A stretch of DNA of 64,000 nucleotides from Sulfoacidibacillus thermotolerans (GCF_003144315.1 NZ_MPDK01000013.1:1-64000); one strand, 5' to 3'; positions 1-12,800 are shown, numbered from the stretch's first letter. The notes: generated by a model not told the origin, from the letters alone. Made by a program: numbers and translations.

Positions 1-2715
<2,715 letters not shown>

Positions 2716-2748
2716 TGCATTCATCTCCTCTTCCATTCAAAAACGGCA

Positions 2749-3537
2749 TCACGAAGTGATCGTCGCCACTTGCTGCACTAATGCAGCAAATGAGGCAGGC
2801 TGTAGACTCGCACCCCCGACAAGTGCCCCGTCGATATTTGGTTGCTCCACATAGCTCACGATATTTTCCGGTTTTACGCTCCCGCCATAAAGGACGCGCA
2901 CTTGCGAAGCTGCATCAGAGCCAAGCGAAGCGGTCACCAAACTGCGAATCCATGCAGCTACTTCTTCAGCGTCTTTGGCTTCGGAGGATCTTCCTGAGCC
3001 AATCGCCCAGATAGGTTCATACGCAATCACGAGAGCTGTGGCATCGAGTTCCTTTGCACTCTGCGACTTCAAAGCTTGTAATACCGGGCCTAATTGCCGA
3101 CTCACCACAGACCGCGTAGCACCCGCCTCACGTTCTTCGAGCGTTTCTCCCACACAGACAATCGGAGTAAGCATTTGATCCAGTGCAGTCATCGCCTTTC
3201 TTGCTACTGCATCATCTGATTCAGCAAAATATTGGCGACGCTCAGAATGTCCAAGAATCACATATTCACACTGCAACTCTTTTAACATCGGTGCAGAGAC
3301 TTCTCCTGTAAATGCACCTTCAGCCATTTCATGCATATTCTGTGCACCAAGCTTCACATGCATTTGCGCCAATTGATCGTGCAAACCAAATAGCGCAGTA
3401 AAAGGCGCACAAATGAGCGACTCATGACGTGTATTCAAAAGAAGATCGGCAAATTCTGTAAGTTGCTCTGAAAACGACCGCGCTTCCCGCAATGTTTTAT
3501 ACATTTTCCAATTGCCTGCAACTAACTTGGTCCGCAT
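2749..3537 (-). CDS. tpiA: Triosephosphate isomerase
   Basis: Interconverts dihydroxyacetone phosphate and glyceraldehyde 3-phosphate. All catalytic elements are visible: the lysine in AGNWKMYK, the histidine in ILGHSERR, and the glutamate in AYEPIWAIGSG, followed by the phosphate-binding LYGGSVKPEN and GALVGGASL. Its 262 residues are a little longer than the common 250, but no extra domain is seen. It lies 21 bases downstream of pgk and is followed by gpmI, as in the Bacillus gapA operon. Confidence 0.97.
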   Translation of the reverse strand: MRTKLVAGNWKMYKTLREARSFSEQLTEFADLLLNTRHESLICAPFTALFGLHDQLAQMHVKLGAQNMHEMAEGAFTGEVSAPMLKELQCEYVILGHSERRQYFAESDDAVARKAMTALDQMLTPIVCVGETLEEREAGATRSVVSRQLGPVLQALKSQSAKELDATALVIAYEPIWAIGSGRSSEAKDAEEVAAWIRSLVTASLGSDAASQVRVLYGGSVKPENIVSYVEQPNIDGALVGGASLQPASFAALVQQVATITS

Positions 3538-3558
3538 CTACATGCGCCCCGCCTTTCT

Positions 3559-4740
3559 CTATCGAGATTGCAACGCGGCAACCCCAGGGAGTGTTTTACC
3601 TTCTAGAAACTCCAGCGAAGCTCCACCACCTGTGGAAATATGCGTCATCCGCTCGGCGAGCCCTGCCTTTTCTACCGCAGCAACTGAATCTCCGCCGCCT
3701 ATGATCGTCGTCCCTTGTACTTCTGCCATCGCTTGTGCAACCGCATTCGTCCCCGCCGCAAAACGTTCCATTTCAAATACACCCATAGGCCCGTTCCAAA
3801 TGACTGTTTTTGCAGTAATCACCGCTTTTGCATACAACTGACTAGTCTTGGGACCGATATCAAGCGCCATCTCGTCCGCTTTTACATCGTCAATCTCCCC
3901 GATGCGTGCAGGCGCGTCAGGAGCAAATGCCGTGGCGAGTACGAGATCAACAGGCAACAAAAGCTCCTTGCCCATCGTCCGTGCCTGATCAATCAGTTCC
4001 CGTGCAACCTGGATTCGATCAGATTCTACCAAAGACTTGCCAAGTGCATATCCTTGTGCCGCAAGAAATGTGTTCGCCATCCCTCCGCCAATCAACAAAC
4101 GATCAACCTTAGCGAGCAGATTTTCAATCACAGCGATTTTATCACTCACTTTTGCACCGCCGATAATCGCCGCAAACGGCCGCTCTGGATGTGCAAGTGC
4201 CGCACCCATCACCGAAAGTTCACGCTCCATCAAGAGCCCTGCGACGCCAGGTAAAAAATGCGCGATCCCCTCCGTTGTCGCATGCGCACGATGCGCAGCT
4301 CCAAATGCGTCATTCACATAGAGATCAGCGAGTTTCGCAAATTCCGCTGCGAGCTCACGATCATTCTTTTCTTCTCCTGAATGAAAACGTACATTTTCCA
4401 ACAAAAGTACGTCGCCTTCACGCAGTTTCATCACATTTGCAAGAGCCCCTGCACCAACACTATCCTCGCTAAAAAACACTGGTCCACCCAACAATTCTTC
4501 TAAACGTTTTGCAATAGGGCGCAAAGATAAACCGGGAACGACCTGACCTTTTGGTCGCCCCAAGTGACTTGCCAAAATAATGCGCGCACCTTTTTGGCGC
4601 AGTTCTTGAATGGTGGGTAAGGCAGCACGAATGCGCGTGTCATCCGTAATCTTTTCCCCATCAAGCGGAACGTTAAAATCTACACGCACAAAAACGCGTT
4701 TACCTCGGACCTCGATATCGCGTAATGTTTTTTTCTCCAT
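3559..4740 (-). CDS. pgk: Phosphoglycerate kinase
   Basis: Transfers phosphate from 1,3-bisphosphoglycerate to ADP, the first ATP-yielding step of lower glycolysis. The N-lobe signature [12 protein letters not shown] and the substrate-binding HLGRPKG are present, as are GGAKVSDKI, the hinge, and the C-lobe nucleotide motif GGGDSVAAV with [18 protein letters not shown] at the end. Length (393 residues) is standard. It begins one base after the gapA stop codon, so the two genes are almost certainly cotranscribed and translationally coupled. Confidence 0.97.
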   Translation of the reverse strand: MEKKTLRDIEVRGKRVFVRVDFNVPLDGEKITDDTRIRAALPTIQELRQKGARIILASHLGRPKGQVVPGLSLRPIAKRLEELLGGPVFFSEDSVGAGALANVMKLREGDVLLLENVRFHSGEEKNDRELAAEFAKLADLYVNDAFGAAHRAHATTEGIAHFLPGVAGLLMERELSVMGAALAHPERPFAAIIGGAKVSDKIAVIENLLAKVDRLLIGGGMANTFLAAQGYALGKSLVESDRIQVARELIDQARTMGKELLLPVDLVLATAFAPDAPARIGEIDDVKADEMALDIGPKTSQLYAKAVITAKTVIWNGPMGVFEMERFAAGTNAVAQAMAEVQGTTIIGGGDSVAAVEKAGLAERMTHISTGGGASLEFLEGKTLPGVAALQSR

Positions 4741-4741
4741 C

Positions 4742-5767
<1,026 letters not shown>

Positions 5768-5832
5768 TTAGATTTTGTATTGTTTCACAGAAAGTATAAA
5801 GCGAATAAAACGTGCGCCTTCTCACATGCACC

Positions 5833-6861
5833 TTAGGACAACTGTGTCTGTTCAAGAATCGCCCGCGCAGCCCCCTCATCAGTGACCAGCGCATCCATCG
5901 CATACGCTCTTGCCGCCGCCCGAATCGCCGCTCCCTTAGCACGACCGCCAGCCACCGCAATGACAGTCCCAATATCCGCAAGATCATCAAGCCTCATGCC
6001 GACAGTGTTCATCATATATACGCTGTGGCCATGCGCATCAAAATAATAGCCAAACGCTTCAGCGACAGCGCCGCTTGCCTGCAATTTTGCAATCGTGTCG
6101 TCATCCAACTGGCGTCTGAGTGCCATCGTAAGCGCATCACCAATGCCATGAACCACAATATCTGCAGTTCGTATGCGCTCTGCCATCTCTGAAATTGCAG
6201 GCTCCTTTGACAATCGCTCCACTGTGGGCTTACTCAAAGACTCTGGTACATGAAACATGCGATATGTACCGCCGAGTTTTTCAGCAAGTTGCGAGGCGAT
6301 CGTATTTGCTAATAGCTCTACGCGCTCGCCAAGCCCACCACGTGCCGGGAGAAACTCTACATTTTGTGGAGTCATCGATTTTGGCATCATATCTGCCAAG
6401 GCAGCCATGGTCGATCCTCCAGTAACGGCCACAGTACACGGCGGATGAATATACCCTTGCAAAATTTGCGCCGCGGCATGACCAATGTCACGCATTACCG
6501 CTTCATCTTGTTCACTGTCCCCAAGAACAACTGTCACCCGTGGAATGCCAAGCGCGTTTGATAGACGCTGTTCTAGTTCGCGACGGCCATCCAGCTTCCG
6601 GATCACTTTATCAAGATCAGCCAACAACGCCTCCCCCACATCTGTGACGGACATTCCCATAGGCCCCACGTCGATGAGCCCTTGCTCTTTAAACAATTCC
6701 ACATCTGCGCGCAAGATTCGCTCAGTGGTGCCAAGCACTTGCGCTAAACTGCGACGCCCAATCGGCTGATGCAAAAAAATTCGCTGCAAAACGCGATAGC
6801 GAGAGCGCAGCTTAAGAGCTAACTCGGGCACGAGGCGCTGACTTGCTTGCAGTAAATCCAA
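5833..6861 (-). CDS. cggR: Central glycolytic genes regulator CggR
   Basis: SorC/DeoR-type repressor that in B. subtilis binds an operator upstream of its own operon and is released by fructose 1,6-bisphosphate. Residues 1-90 hold the winged helix (PIGRRSLAQVLGTTERILRA), followed by the sugar-phosphate-binding domain (VAVTGGSTMAAL, VEFLPARGG, NTIASQLAEKLGG). The TTG start at 6861 was chosen because GGGGAG lies eight bases upstream and MDLLQASQRLVPEL then resembles the Bacillus N-terminus, giving 342 residues; an in-frame ATG and TTG up to 6891 lack a ribosome binding site. It is first in the glycolytic operon, and two CGGGAC repeats typical of its operator lie just upstream. Confidence 0.94.
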   Translation of the reverse strand: MDLLQASQRLVPELALKLRSRYRVLQRIFLHQPIGRRSLAQVLGTTERILRADVELFKEQGLIDVGPMGMSVTDVGEALLADLDKVIRKLDGRRELEQRLSNALGIPRVTVVLGDSEQDEAVMRDIGHAAAQILQGYIHPPCTVAVTGGSTMAALADMMPKSMTPQNVEFLPARGGLGERVELLANTIASQLAEKLGGTYRMFHVPESLSKPTVERLSKEPAISEMAERIRTADIVVHGIGDALTMALRRQLDDDTIAKLQASGAVAEAFGYYFDAHGHSVYMMNTVGMRLDDLADIGTVIAVAGGRAKGAAIRAAARAYAMDALVTDEGAARAILEQTQLS

Positions 6862-6930
6862 GTGAATCGCTCCCCACATGTGTTCCAGCAAGCATGCACC
6901 TGCATATAAGAGACTTGCAGGCCTCTATCT

Positions 6931-6986
6931 GTCCCGCATAGATCAAAAATCGTCCCGCGATATATTGTACTATATTTCGCAAGCAA
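6931..6986 (-). promoter_or_regulatory. cggR-operon promoter and CggR operator
   Basis: Two direct CGGGAC half-sites lie at 6952-6957 and 6931-6936 (read on the minus strand), 21 bases apart, inside CGGGACGATTTTTGATC and CGGGACAGATAGG. This closely resembles the B. subtilis CggR operator (CGGGAC-N6-TGTC, repeated). Upstream, TTGCTT (6981-6986) and TATATC (6959-6964) with a 16-base spacer, or TACAAT (6964-6969), can serve as the sigma-A promoter, so a bound repressor would sit on the start site. Operator recognition is strong; the exact -10 is uncertain. Confidence 0.75.
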
Positions 6987-7023
6987 GGGAAACAAGAGAA
7001 AAACGCAGCAATGGAAGTTTACC

Positions 7024-8376
7024 TCAACTTCCCGCCGCCATATCCGACTCCACTTGGCGCCGTTGTGCAGAGTTTGGGATGTTCAATTCCTCCCGATATT
7101 TTGCAATGGTGCGGCGCGAAACTCGAATGCCACTTTGCTTCAACTGATCTGCAAGTTGTTGATCCGTAAACGGTTCGCTACGATTTTCACGGTCGATGAG
7201 AAATTTCAGTTGCGCCTTTACACTCGCCGCCGACACCCCCTCTTCCTGTCCACTAGAAATGAGACGCGCTGAAAAAAAGTGCTTTAGTTCAAAGATGCCA
7301 CGTGGTGTCTGTGCGTATTTTCCGGAAACCGCGCGACTCACAGTCGATTCGTGCAGACCGAGTTCATCTGCTACCATTTTTAAAGTAAGCGGTTTCAACA
7401 TTGCATCCCCGAATTCAAAATAATCGCGTTGATAGTGTACGATCATTTCAGCGACACGCTGCACTGTGCGCTTGCGCGCCTCAATGCCACGGACAAACGC
7501 TTGAGCAAGCCCCGTCTGACGCGCCACATAATCCCGCAGTTCACTTCCACGCTTCTGGTTTAGAAATTCTGTATATTCTTCGCTTAGGCGCAACTGAGGA
7601 AGCGCTAAATCATTTGCTGTCACGACATAGTCTGTTCCAAGCTTGGTCACAATGACATCTGGATAAATATACTGCACATCATCCGCCGCATACTGCCAAC
7701 CTGGACGCGGATCGAGCGATTGAATCAGACGGATTGCTTGTTGACATTGCGTCTCTGAACAGTGATACTTTTGCGCGAGCTTGACATGTGAACCTGTGGC
7801 GCGCAATTGCGTTAAGTCATCTGTCAGCATCCGCTTCGCTAATTCAAACAATGGTCGCTGTGCCCGTTCACATTGTCCCATGCGTGCGTTTAATTGCAAG
7901 AGCAAGCATTCCTGTAAACTACGCGCCCCTACCCCGTGGGGTTCAAACCCTTGCAAAATCCACAGTGCATACAGCACCTCGCTTTTTGGAACACGCAAAT
8001 GTGCCGCTATTTCTTCCTCGGAAATGCTTAAATATCCTCGTTCATCGAGACAATCGATCAAATAATCGACGAGTCTACGCTGGCGTTCACAGATGTGTTG
8101 CATCGCCAACTGCTCACGCAGCACTGCATCAAGTTTTGAACGATGCGCGACCGCGTACACCGCCGCATCACTTTGCCGACCAAGTCCCCGCAAACGCGCT
8201 CGCTCTTGTCGCTCTCGCTTTGGCCATTCGAGCAGCGGATTATCCGTGATCGCTTGCGTTGCCAGTTCCCAGAGTTCATGCGTCGACATCTGCAAAATCG
8301 CTATCGCTTGTTGGAGCGTCTGCGTGAGTGCCAGACGCTGTACTTGCTGTTGTACCAATCGATACCCCTGTTGCAC
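7024..8376 (-). CDS. rpoN: RNA polymerase sigma-54 factor
   Basis: Alternative sigma factor that reads -24/-12 promoters together with enhancer-binding activators. Region I is glutamine-rich (LVQQQVQRLALTQTLQQAIAILQMS), the core-binding and HTH regions follow, and the C-terminus carries the RpoN box VSRRTIAKYREELNIP. The start is uncertain: GGAGG is eight bases before a GTG at 8376, which I use, two bases before an ATG at 8382, while a TTG at 8412 has only a weak site. No enhancer-binding activator is found in the window, so its regulon lies elsewhere. The gene is on the same strand as and directly upstream of cggR, but cggR has its own promoter. Confidence 0.93.
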   Translation of the reverse strand: MQQGYRLVQQQVQRLALTQTLQQAIAILQMSTHELWELATQAITDNPLLEWPKRERQERARLRGLGRQSDAAVYAVAHRSKLDAVLREQLAMQHICERQRRLVDYLIDCLDERGYLSISEEEIAAHLRVPKSEVLYALWILQGFEPHGVGARSLQECLLLQLNARMGQCERAQRPLFELAKRMLTDDLTQLRATGSHVKLAQKYHCSETQCQQAIRLIQSLDPRPGWQYAADDVQYIYPDVIVTKLGTDYVVTANDLALPQLRLSEEYTEFLNQKRGSELRDYVARQTGLAQAFVRGIEARKRTVQRVAEMIVHYQRDYFEFGDAMLKPLTLKMVADELGLHESTVSRAVSGKYAQTPRGIFELKHFFSARLISSGQEEGVSAASVKAQLKFLIDRENRSEPFTDQQLADQLKQSGIRVSRRTIAKYREELNIPNSAQRRQVESDMAAGS

Positions 8377-8616
8377 TTGCATCGCCTCCACAAGAATCTC
8401 GGATCGCCGCAAATTTCCATAAGCAAGTTTTAGGCCAACTACTCTATGATTTATTATATTTCACACGATGTTTTAAAAACAGGGATGTTCAGAAGTTTTT
8501 TCATGCAAATTGCAAGAAGTCAAACTCGGCATACGATCTCTGCCTACCTAAATACGCATTTCTGTGCATAGGATAGAAGTACAGGAATGTCAGAAAACGA
8601 AAAAGGGGGCGTCATC

Positions 8617-9423
8617 GTGCACATTGGCATCATCGGAACAGGTCACATGGGGGGAATGCTTGCAACTGCATTTTGTGAAGCAGGAACTGCGCATCTGTTC
8701 ATCCACAATCGAACCAAAAGGAAAGCACAACGCCTAGAAGATCAATTCCCTATGAGCATCACACTGTGCGATGATTCAGAAAGCGTGGTTGAACAAGCGG
8801 ATGTCACTTTCCTTTGCACCAATGCAAAGGATTTGCCAAGCGTTCTCACCTCAATTCGCACCAAGGTACAACCACATCAATACATCATTTCAATCAATAG
8901 TCACTACACGCTGCGCGACCTAGAAGCACAGTTGCCTTGCAAAGTAGCCAAAGTCATTCCAAGCATCACCCAAACTGTACGGTCAGGTATTCTTCTTTTT
9001 ATGCCAGGAAACCGATTAACTCACGAGGATGAAGAACAACTACTTGCACTACTTCGTCGCATCGGTGAACCTCATCTGATCGAAGAGACGCAAACACGCG
9101 TCTACTCCGACCTGACAAGTTGCGGCCCAGCCTTCATAGCCTATTGGCTTTTACAATTTACTGACGCCGCCAAACAGCATGGAGTTCCCGAACCCATTGC
9201 ACAGCACTTGCTCGCAGCGATGGCAGAAGGGGTAGGGCGTCTTATCACAGAAAAGCAAATGACACTACAAGAGATTATCACTCGAGTCGCTGTCCCAGGT
9301 GGAATCACAGAAGCTGGCCTCCATGTACTTGAAGCGACAGAGAAAAACCTTTTTATACGCGTTCTTGAAGCCACCCAAAGAAAACAAGAAAACTTAACAC
9401 ACAGTGCAGATGACACACGCTAA
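8617..9423 (+). CDS. comER: ComER-like protein of the pyrroline-5-carboxylate reductase family
   Basis: NAD(P)-binding protein of the ProC superfamily. The N-terminal Rossmann motif is HIGIIGTGHMGGML and the C-terminal helical signature includes SDLTSCGPAFIAYWLL and VAVPGGITEAGL. The sequence pattern, with PSITQTVRSGI and SCGPAFIAY, is closer to Bacillus ComER than to biosynthetic ProC, so I prefer that name; the enzymatic role of ComER is not established. The GTG at 8617 is chosen because GGGGG stands seven bases upstream and the protein then begins MHIGIIGTG; an ATG at 8587 would add ten unlikely residues. It is divergent from rpoN, and the 240-base gap shows no clear motif. Confidence 0.8.
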   Translation: MHIGIIGTGHMGGMLATAFCEAGTAHLFIHNRTKRKAQRLEDQFPMSITLCDDSESVVEQADVTFLCTNAKDLPSVLTSIRTKVQPHQYIISINSHYTLRDLEAQLPCKVAKVIPSITQTVRSGILLFMPGNRLTHEDEEQLLALLRRIGEPHLIEETQTRVYSDLTSCGPAFIAYWLLQFTDAAKQHGVPEPIAQHLLAAMAEGVGRLITEKQMTLQEIITRVAVPGGITEAGLHVLEATEKNLFIRVLEATQRKQENLTHSADDTR

Positions 9424-9475
9424 ACCACTTTACAATTCGCCGATTCACCCCTAAGTCCTTTTGCTTCTCATCGAA

Positions 9476-10291
9476 CTACCTCGCCGTTGTCTCTGTCACG
9501 GCGTTTTTCATGGTCGCTTGTTCAGCTAAGCGCTGTACAGAACTGGGATTATAAAGCGTGCGCCCGAGCAATTGCACGGGTCCTTGTTCGACGACGACCT
9601 CTGTATGATAGGGAATGTGTTCATAAAACCATTTGGCATCAGGAATCGTCAAATGGAAGCAACCTTCTGAAGCGGGATGACCCAATTTTGCAGCGACATG
9701 GAGAAGAACTTGCTGGTCTTGATTCATCGGTACACTGTGAAATAAAAAGATGCCATGTCCATGCCAAGAAACCCAGTATTTTGCACCCATTTGGTACTGA
9801 TCTGCATAAAACCAGGTGCCCCTCTCCGCTTGGATATGATACACACCAAGTGGTGTACTTGAATCAGGCGCTTTATCAATCCCTGAGGAGGTAATCATTG
9901 TATAGAGCAGATGATTTCCATGGAAAATATATACCAGTTGCTGATCAATGCTTACATCAATCCAAACACGCTCATTGGGTGAGAGTACAGGATATGCACC
10001 ATCTGAAGGACGATAAGGATTGTAGCGTAAATAGACACCGTCCATTACGATGGGATCTGGCTTGGGTGCGTTGTCCGTCGTAGGTTTTAACTGCTCCTTA
10101 CCTCGCGTTTTCTGTTCGTGAGTAGACTGTAAAGCAGATGAACTTTGCGCGAAAACCAAATGTCCGCCTAGCTTGTCCACGATTGTGGTATACCCATTTT
10201 GTAAAGTAGTAAATGCGCTCGTTTGATGCGTGAGCAAGACCCCTGCGCCAAGCAACACGACAACACCGCCAAAAATTCTCTTCCACATCAA
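9476..10291 (-). CDS. L,D-transpeptidase (YkuD domain), membrane-anchored
   Basis: Cell-wall enzyme expected to cross-link or remodel peptidoglycan stem peptides outside the membrane. An N-terminal hydrophobic segment (residues about 4-28) acts as signal or anchor and is followed by a polar linker. The YkuD catalytic domain covers about residues 90-235, with VWIDVSIDQQLVYIF at its start and the catalytic HGHGIFLFHS and HPASEGCFHL motif with its nucleophilic cysteine. The start TTG at 10291 (or ATG at 10288) follows AGGGGG. No LysM domain is seen. It is on the same strand as thiD, 57 bases downstream of it, with no functional link apparent. Confidence 0.88.
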   Translation of the reverse strand: MMWKRIFGGVVVLLGAGVLLTHQTSAFTTLQNGYTTIVDKLGGHLVFAQSSSALQSTHEQKTRGKEQLKPTTDNAPKPDPIVMDGVYLRYNPYRPSDGAYPVLSPNERVWIDVSIDQQLVYIFHGNHLLYTMITSSGIDKAPDSSTPLGVYHIQAERGTWFYADQYQMGAKYWVSWHGHGIFLFHSVPMNQDQQVLLHVAAKLGHPASEGCFHLTIPDAKWFYEHIPYHTEVVVEQGPVQLLGRTLYNPSSVQRLAEQATMKNAVTETTAR

Positions 10292-10348
10292 ATGAAAACC
10301 CCCTGCACACGCAAAAGTCTCTTATTTAAATCTCATGGTCTGCGGTTC

Positions 10349-11200
10349 TTACGGCCGCACATGTCCAAAAAATGTCGCTGAATCGCTGATTTTTTGCTCC
10401 ATATAGGCCCAGTGATTTGTCGGCCCATGCCCTTCCCCTAGCGGAATTGCACCTGCAATCGCTGCACTGATAAACTGCTTGGCACTGTGCACCGCAGCAA
10501 AAAAGTCTTGTCCTCGCGCCAGCCATGCAGTCAGCGCAGAAGAAAACGTACATCCTGTCCCATGTGTATTTTTAGTCTCTACTCGAACACTGTGTAATTC
10601 CTCAAACTCGATCCCATCATAAATCACATCAATTGACTCTGGTCCGGGCATATGGCCTCCTTTAATCACCACACGCTGCGCCCCCAGATCACAAATGCGC
10701 TTCGCAGCTTCCCGCATCTCCTCAATCGACAGAATCCGCCGCCCCGTCAACACTTCTGCTTCTGGAATATTGGGCGTTACCACATAAGCGATGGGCAATA
10801 GCTGTTCACGCAAAGCTGACTCCGCATTTGGCGCAAGCAAACGCGCGCCACCCTTTGCGATCATTACAGGATCAACAATTAGTTTTTCAATCCGATAGTG
10901 TTTGACTGCCATGACCACCGTTTCAATGATCTCTGGCTGTGATAACATTCCTGTCTTTACCGCATCCACGCCAATATCCGTCACAATCGAATCGATTTGC
11001 TGACGCACAAAGTCTGGAGGCAAGTTATAAATCCCTTGCACGCCAAGCGTGTTTTGCGCCGTTACAGCTGTCAGTGCACTAACTCCAAAAACCCCTAGCA
11101 TCTGAAATGTTTTCAAATCCGCTTGGATTCCTGCACCACCGCCTGAATCTGATCCAGCGATAGTCATCGCACGCGGCAATTGCTGTATATAAGCACACAC
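10349..11200 (-). CDS. thiD: Hydroxymethylpyrimidine/phosphomethylpyrimidine kinase
   Basis: Ribokinase-family enzyme that phosphorylates HMP and HMP-phosphate for thiamine synthesis. The substrate-binding motif AGSDSGGGAGIQAD is at the N-terminus, and the anion-hole and catalytic motif NTHGTGCTFSSALTA is near residue 210-225. Length (283 residues) is slightly above the family mean because of a GTG start at 11200 preceded by GGGTG; an ATG eleven codons on is an alternative. It stands alone, without thiC, thiE or thiM, and I could not find a TPP riboswitch in the 172 bases upstream. A salvage role, or pyridoxal kinase activity as reported for some Firmicute ThiD proteins, is possible. Confidence 0.9.
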   Translation of the reverse strand: MCAYIQQLPRAMTIAGSDSGGGAGIQADLKTFQMLGVFGVSALTAVTAQNTLGVQGIYNLPPDFVRQQIDSIVTDIGVDAVKTGMLSQPEIIETVVMAVKHYRIEKLIVDPVMIAKGGARLLAPNAESALREQLLPIAYVVTPNIPEAEVLTGRRILSIEEMREAAKRICDLGAQRVVIKGGHMPGPESIDVIYDGIEFEELHSVRVETKNTHGTGCTFSSALTAWLARGQDFFAAVHSAKQFISAAIAGAIPLGEGHGPTNHWAYMEQKISDSATFFGHVRP

Positions 11201-11328
11201 GTTTCATCACACCCATTCAATTCAGGTCACATAACCAGAGAACGAACAACTGCTAAAAGCACCGTACCACGCGATGCGCTGTCGCACAAGTACTATTCCA
11301 CATAACAGAGACACGACAACGAAATGCC

Positions 11329-11357
11329 TTGCATGAAGCCTTTTCAGCATGTATAAT
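11329..11357 (+). promoter_or_regulatory. Promoter of tRNA-Arg
   Basis: TTGCAT at 11329-11334 and a perfect TATAAT at 11352-11357, spaced by exactly 17 bases. It ends 15 bases before the tRNA-Arg gene, so transcription would start within a few bases of the mature 5' end. Confidence 0.75.
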
Positions 11358-11372
11358 ATGAAAGTCTCTTAT

Positions 11373-11447
11373 GCGCCCGTGGTCCAATGGATAGGACGTA
11401 GGCCTCCGGAGCCTGAGGTAGGGGTTCGATTCCCTTCGGGCGCACCA
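11373..11447 (+). tRNA. tRNA-Arg (anticodon CCG)
   Basis: A full cloverleaf can be drawn. The acceptor stem GCGCCCG pairs with CGGGCGC, the D-arm contains TGGTCCAATGGATAGGA, the anticodon stem TAGGC/GCCTG encloses the loop CTCCGGA with anticodon CCG, and the T-arm carries GGTTCGATTCC. The CCA end is encoded (11445-11447). It reads the arginine codon CGG. It is monocistronic with its own consensus promoter. Confidence 0.95.
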
Positions 11448-11652
11448 TAAATACCGATTTGATTGCAACACAAATGACCGATTAAAGTTGCGGTTGCAAT
11501 GCAAGCCTTTCCTCTTCGTTAAGTCTCGATTAGAAACCTCTAATCATTTGACTCCATTCTACTTGGTACGAAACTCCTTAAATGACTCCCAATCGTTTTG
11601 AACAATGCAAATAGAATATGCACAATTGATACAATGCTTTTGGAGGGACATG

Positions 11653-12132
11653 ATGAGTGAACTTTTCCATTTTTTTCGTTTATCCATAAATCGTATAGGT
11701 CAAGTGACAAGAGGTATGAACGATTGGCTCGCTGACCACATGTCCCTATGGTTATCCTCAATGTGGTTGTTTTGGGGACTCACTGTCCTTATTTTATTTG
11801 CACTTGCATTACAGCGGCCAATCGGGGCTCAAGGCTGGATTTTATTTATCGTCTCTGTTTTCTTTCAAGGAGTAGCCCTCCCTGTTCTGGCGTTCGTATC
11901 CACAAAACAAGGAGATCGCATGGAGAGTGTTTTACAACAGACGCACGACGCTACGCTTGCTGAACTCGAGGAACTAAAGGCCATGCACAAAGAACGAGAT
12001 GAGGAAATCGCAATGCTTCAGCAACAACTGAAAGACAATGCGCAGACTCTCTCCTTGATTTCCGCATTACAGGAACAATTGACAGCAACAATCAGTCCGA
12101 TTGTTGCTGTGGTTAAGCCAGCAGATGAATAA
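11653..12132 (+). CDS. Small membrane protein with C-terminal coiled coil, unknown function
   Basis: No family recognised. From the chosen ATG (11653, GGAGGG six bases upstream; an adjoining ATG at 11650 is also possible) the protein has about 159 residues. A short amphipathic N-terminus is followed by two hydrophobic segments (about residues 32-52 and 58-82), and then a heptad-rich charged region (about 90-145, rich in E, K, Q and L) that should form a coiled coil. The layout suggests a membrane-anchored scaffold or stress protein of the kind often left unnamed in Bacilli. It lies between two tRNA genes, with no operon partner. Confidence 0.7.
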   Translation: MSELFHFFRLSINRIGQVTRGMNDWLADHMSLWLSSMWLFWGLTVLILFALALQRPIGAQGWILFIVSVFFQGVALPVLAFVSTKQGDRMESVLQQTHDATLAELEELKAMHKERDEEIAMLQQQLKDNAQTLSLISALQEQLTATISPIVAVVKPADE

Positions 12133-12201
12133 GCGTCAAATAATGATCGATTTTCTCCACGGGTACAATGGTGTTTGTGAGTGTGCCTATCAATCGAAAA
12201 C

Positions 12202-12230
12202 TTGATTTCATAGTGACAGCAAGCTATACT
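12202..12230 (+). promoter_or_regulatory. Promoter of tRNA-Lys
   Basis: TTGATT (12202-12207) and TATACT (12225-12230) with a 17-base spacer, ending 18 bases before the tRNA-Lys gene. Confidence 0.7.
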
Positions 12231-12248
12231 TTGAGACATGCACAATGT

Positions 12249-12320
12249 GGGTCATTAGCTCAATGGTAGAGCATCCGACTCTTAATCGGCAGGTTGAAGG
12301 TTCGAGTCCTTCATGGCCCA
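12249..12320 (+). tRNA. tRNA-Lys (anticodon CTT)
   Basis: Acceptor strands GGGTCAT and ATGGCCC pair with one G-U; the D-arm is TAGCTCAATGGTAGAGCA; the anticodon loop CTCTTAA gives CTT (lysine AAG); the T-arm is GAAGGTTCGAGTCCTTC. The discriminator base is A and CCA is not encoded. A run of five T follows directly, then a hairpin. Confidence 0.92.
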
Positions 12321-12343
12321 TTTTTCATACTCACGATTCACCG

Positions 12344-12372
12344 CAAAACCATCCGATATCTGGATGGTTTTG
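12344..12372 (+). terminator. Hairpin behind tRNA-Lys
   Basis: Perfect 11-bp stem CAAAACCATCC/GGATGGTTTTG with a 7-base loop, followed by TTGTTGG. The T-rich 3' arm makes it a plausible tRNA terminator. Confidence 0.6.
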
Positions 12373-12500
12373 TTGTTGGACGCATCTAGTACTTCGCACA
12401 AGTAATTTTAGTCCGAACGGACCATGTGTAGTTACGCTTCATCATTTACAATCAAATTGCTGAGCGATCGTGCATTGTCTGCCTTTCCTCATTCCATTGT

Positions 12501-12530
12501 CAAAAGAGGCCATCCTGCAGGCCTCTTTTG
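12501..12530. terminator. Bidirectional terminator
   Basis: Perfect stem CAAAAGAGGCC/GGCCTCTTTTG with an 8-base loop. A-rich and T-rich flanks built into the stem allow termination in both directions. Confidence 0.7.
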
Positions 12531-12584
12531 TTACTTCCCCCTTGTTGTCTGAATGCACACATTAAAATTGCTTACATAAATATT

Positions 12585-12632
12585 TAGATAAAAAGAGTGT
12601 GCCCAAGCGACTCGATCTACGCTCTGGCACAC
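12585..12632 (-). terminator. Terminator of the mgtC transcript
   Basis: On the minus strand GTGTGCC and GGCACAC (12626-12632 and 12597-12603) pair, with an inner AGCG/CGCT extension, followed by TCTTTTTAT. It lies about 170 bases after the mgtC stop codon. Confidence 0.7.
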
Positions 12633-12800
12633 GGCTGGTTTAGTCAATGAATTGGGGTACACTTGACTCCGCAACAGCTATCAGGATATTAACACAAATA
12701 GATTTTTCTATCAATATAAAAAATACTGACGGAGCATGCGCGTGAACACGATATCCCTCTCTTTACTCACGACAGATCAAACAAGCTCAGTGGCTACTTG

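Larger units (their letters stand above)
12321..12800. other. 480-base gene-free stretch with three hairpins
   Basis: Between tRNA-Lys and the mgtC 3' end. It holds two strong inverted repeats behind the tRNA and the mgtC terminator on the other strand (listed separately). The 150 bases nearest mgtC (12640-12800) are AT-rich and show no ORF with a ribosome binding site and no RNA family that I recognise. Confidence 0.6.

Noticed and set aside
11201-11372. Possible TPP riboswitch ahead of thiD
   Set aside because: The conserved CUGAGA core and the expected stems were not found on the minus strand.
11253-11504. Minus-strand frame of 83 codons
   Set aside because: It runs through the tRNA-Arg gene in antisense; the peptide segment is simply the translated complement of the tRNA.
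12245-12463. Plus-strand frame of 72 codons
   Set aside because: It starts at the tRNA-Lys gene and crosses its terminator, so it is not a coding sequence.
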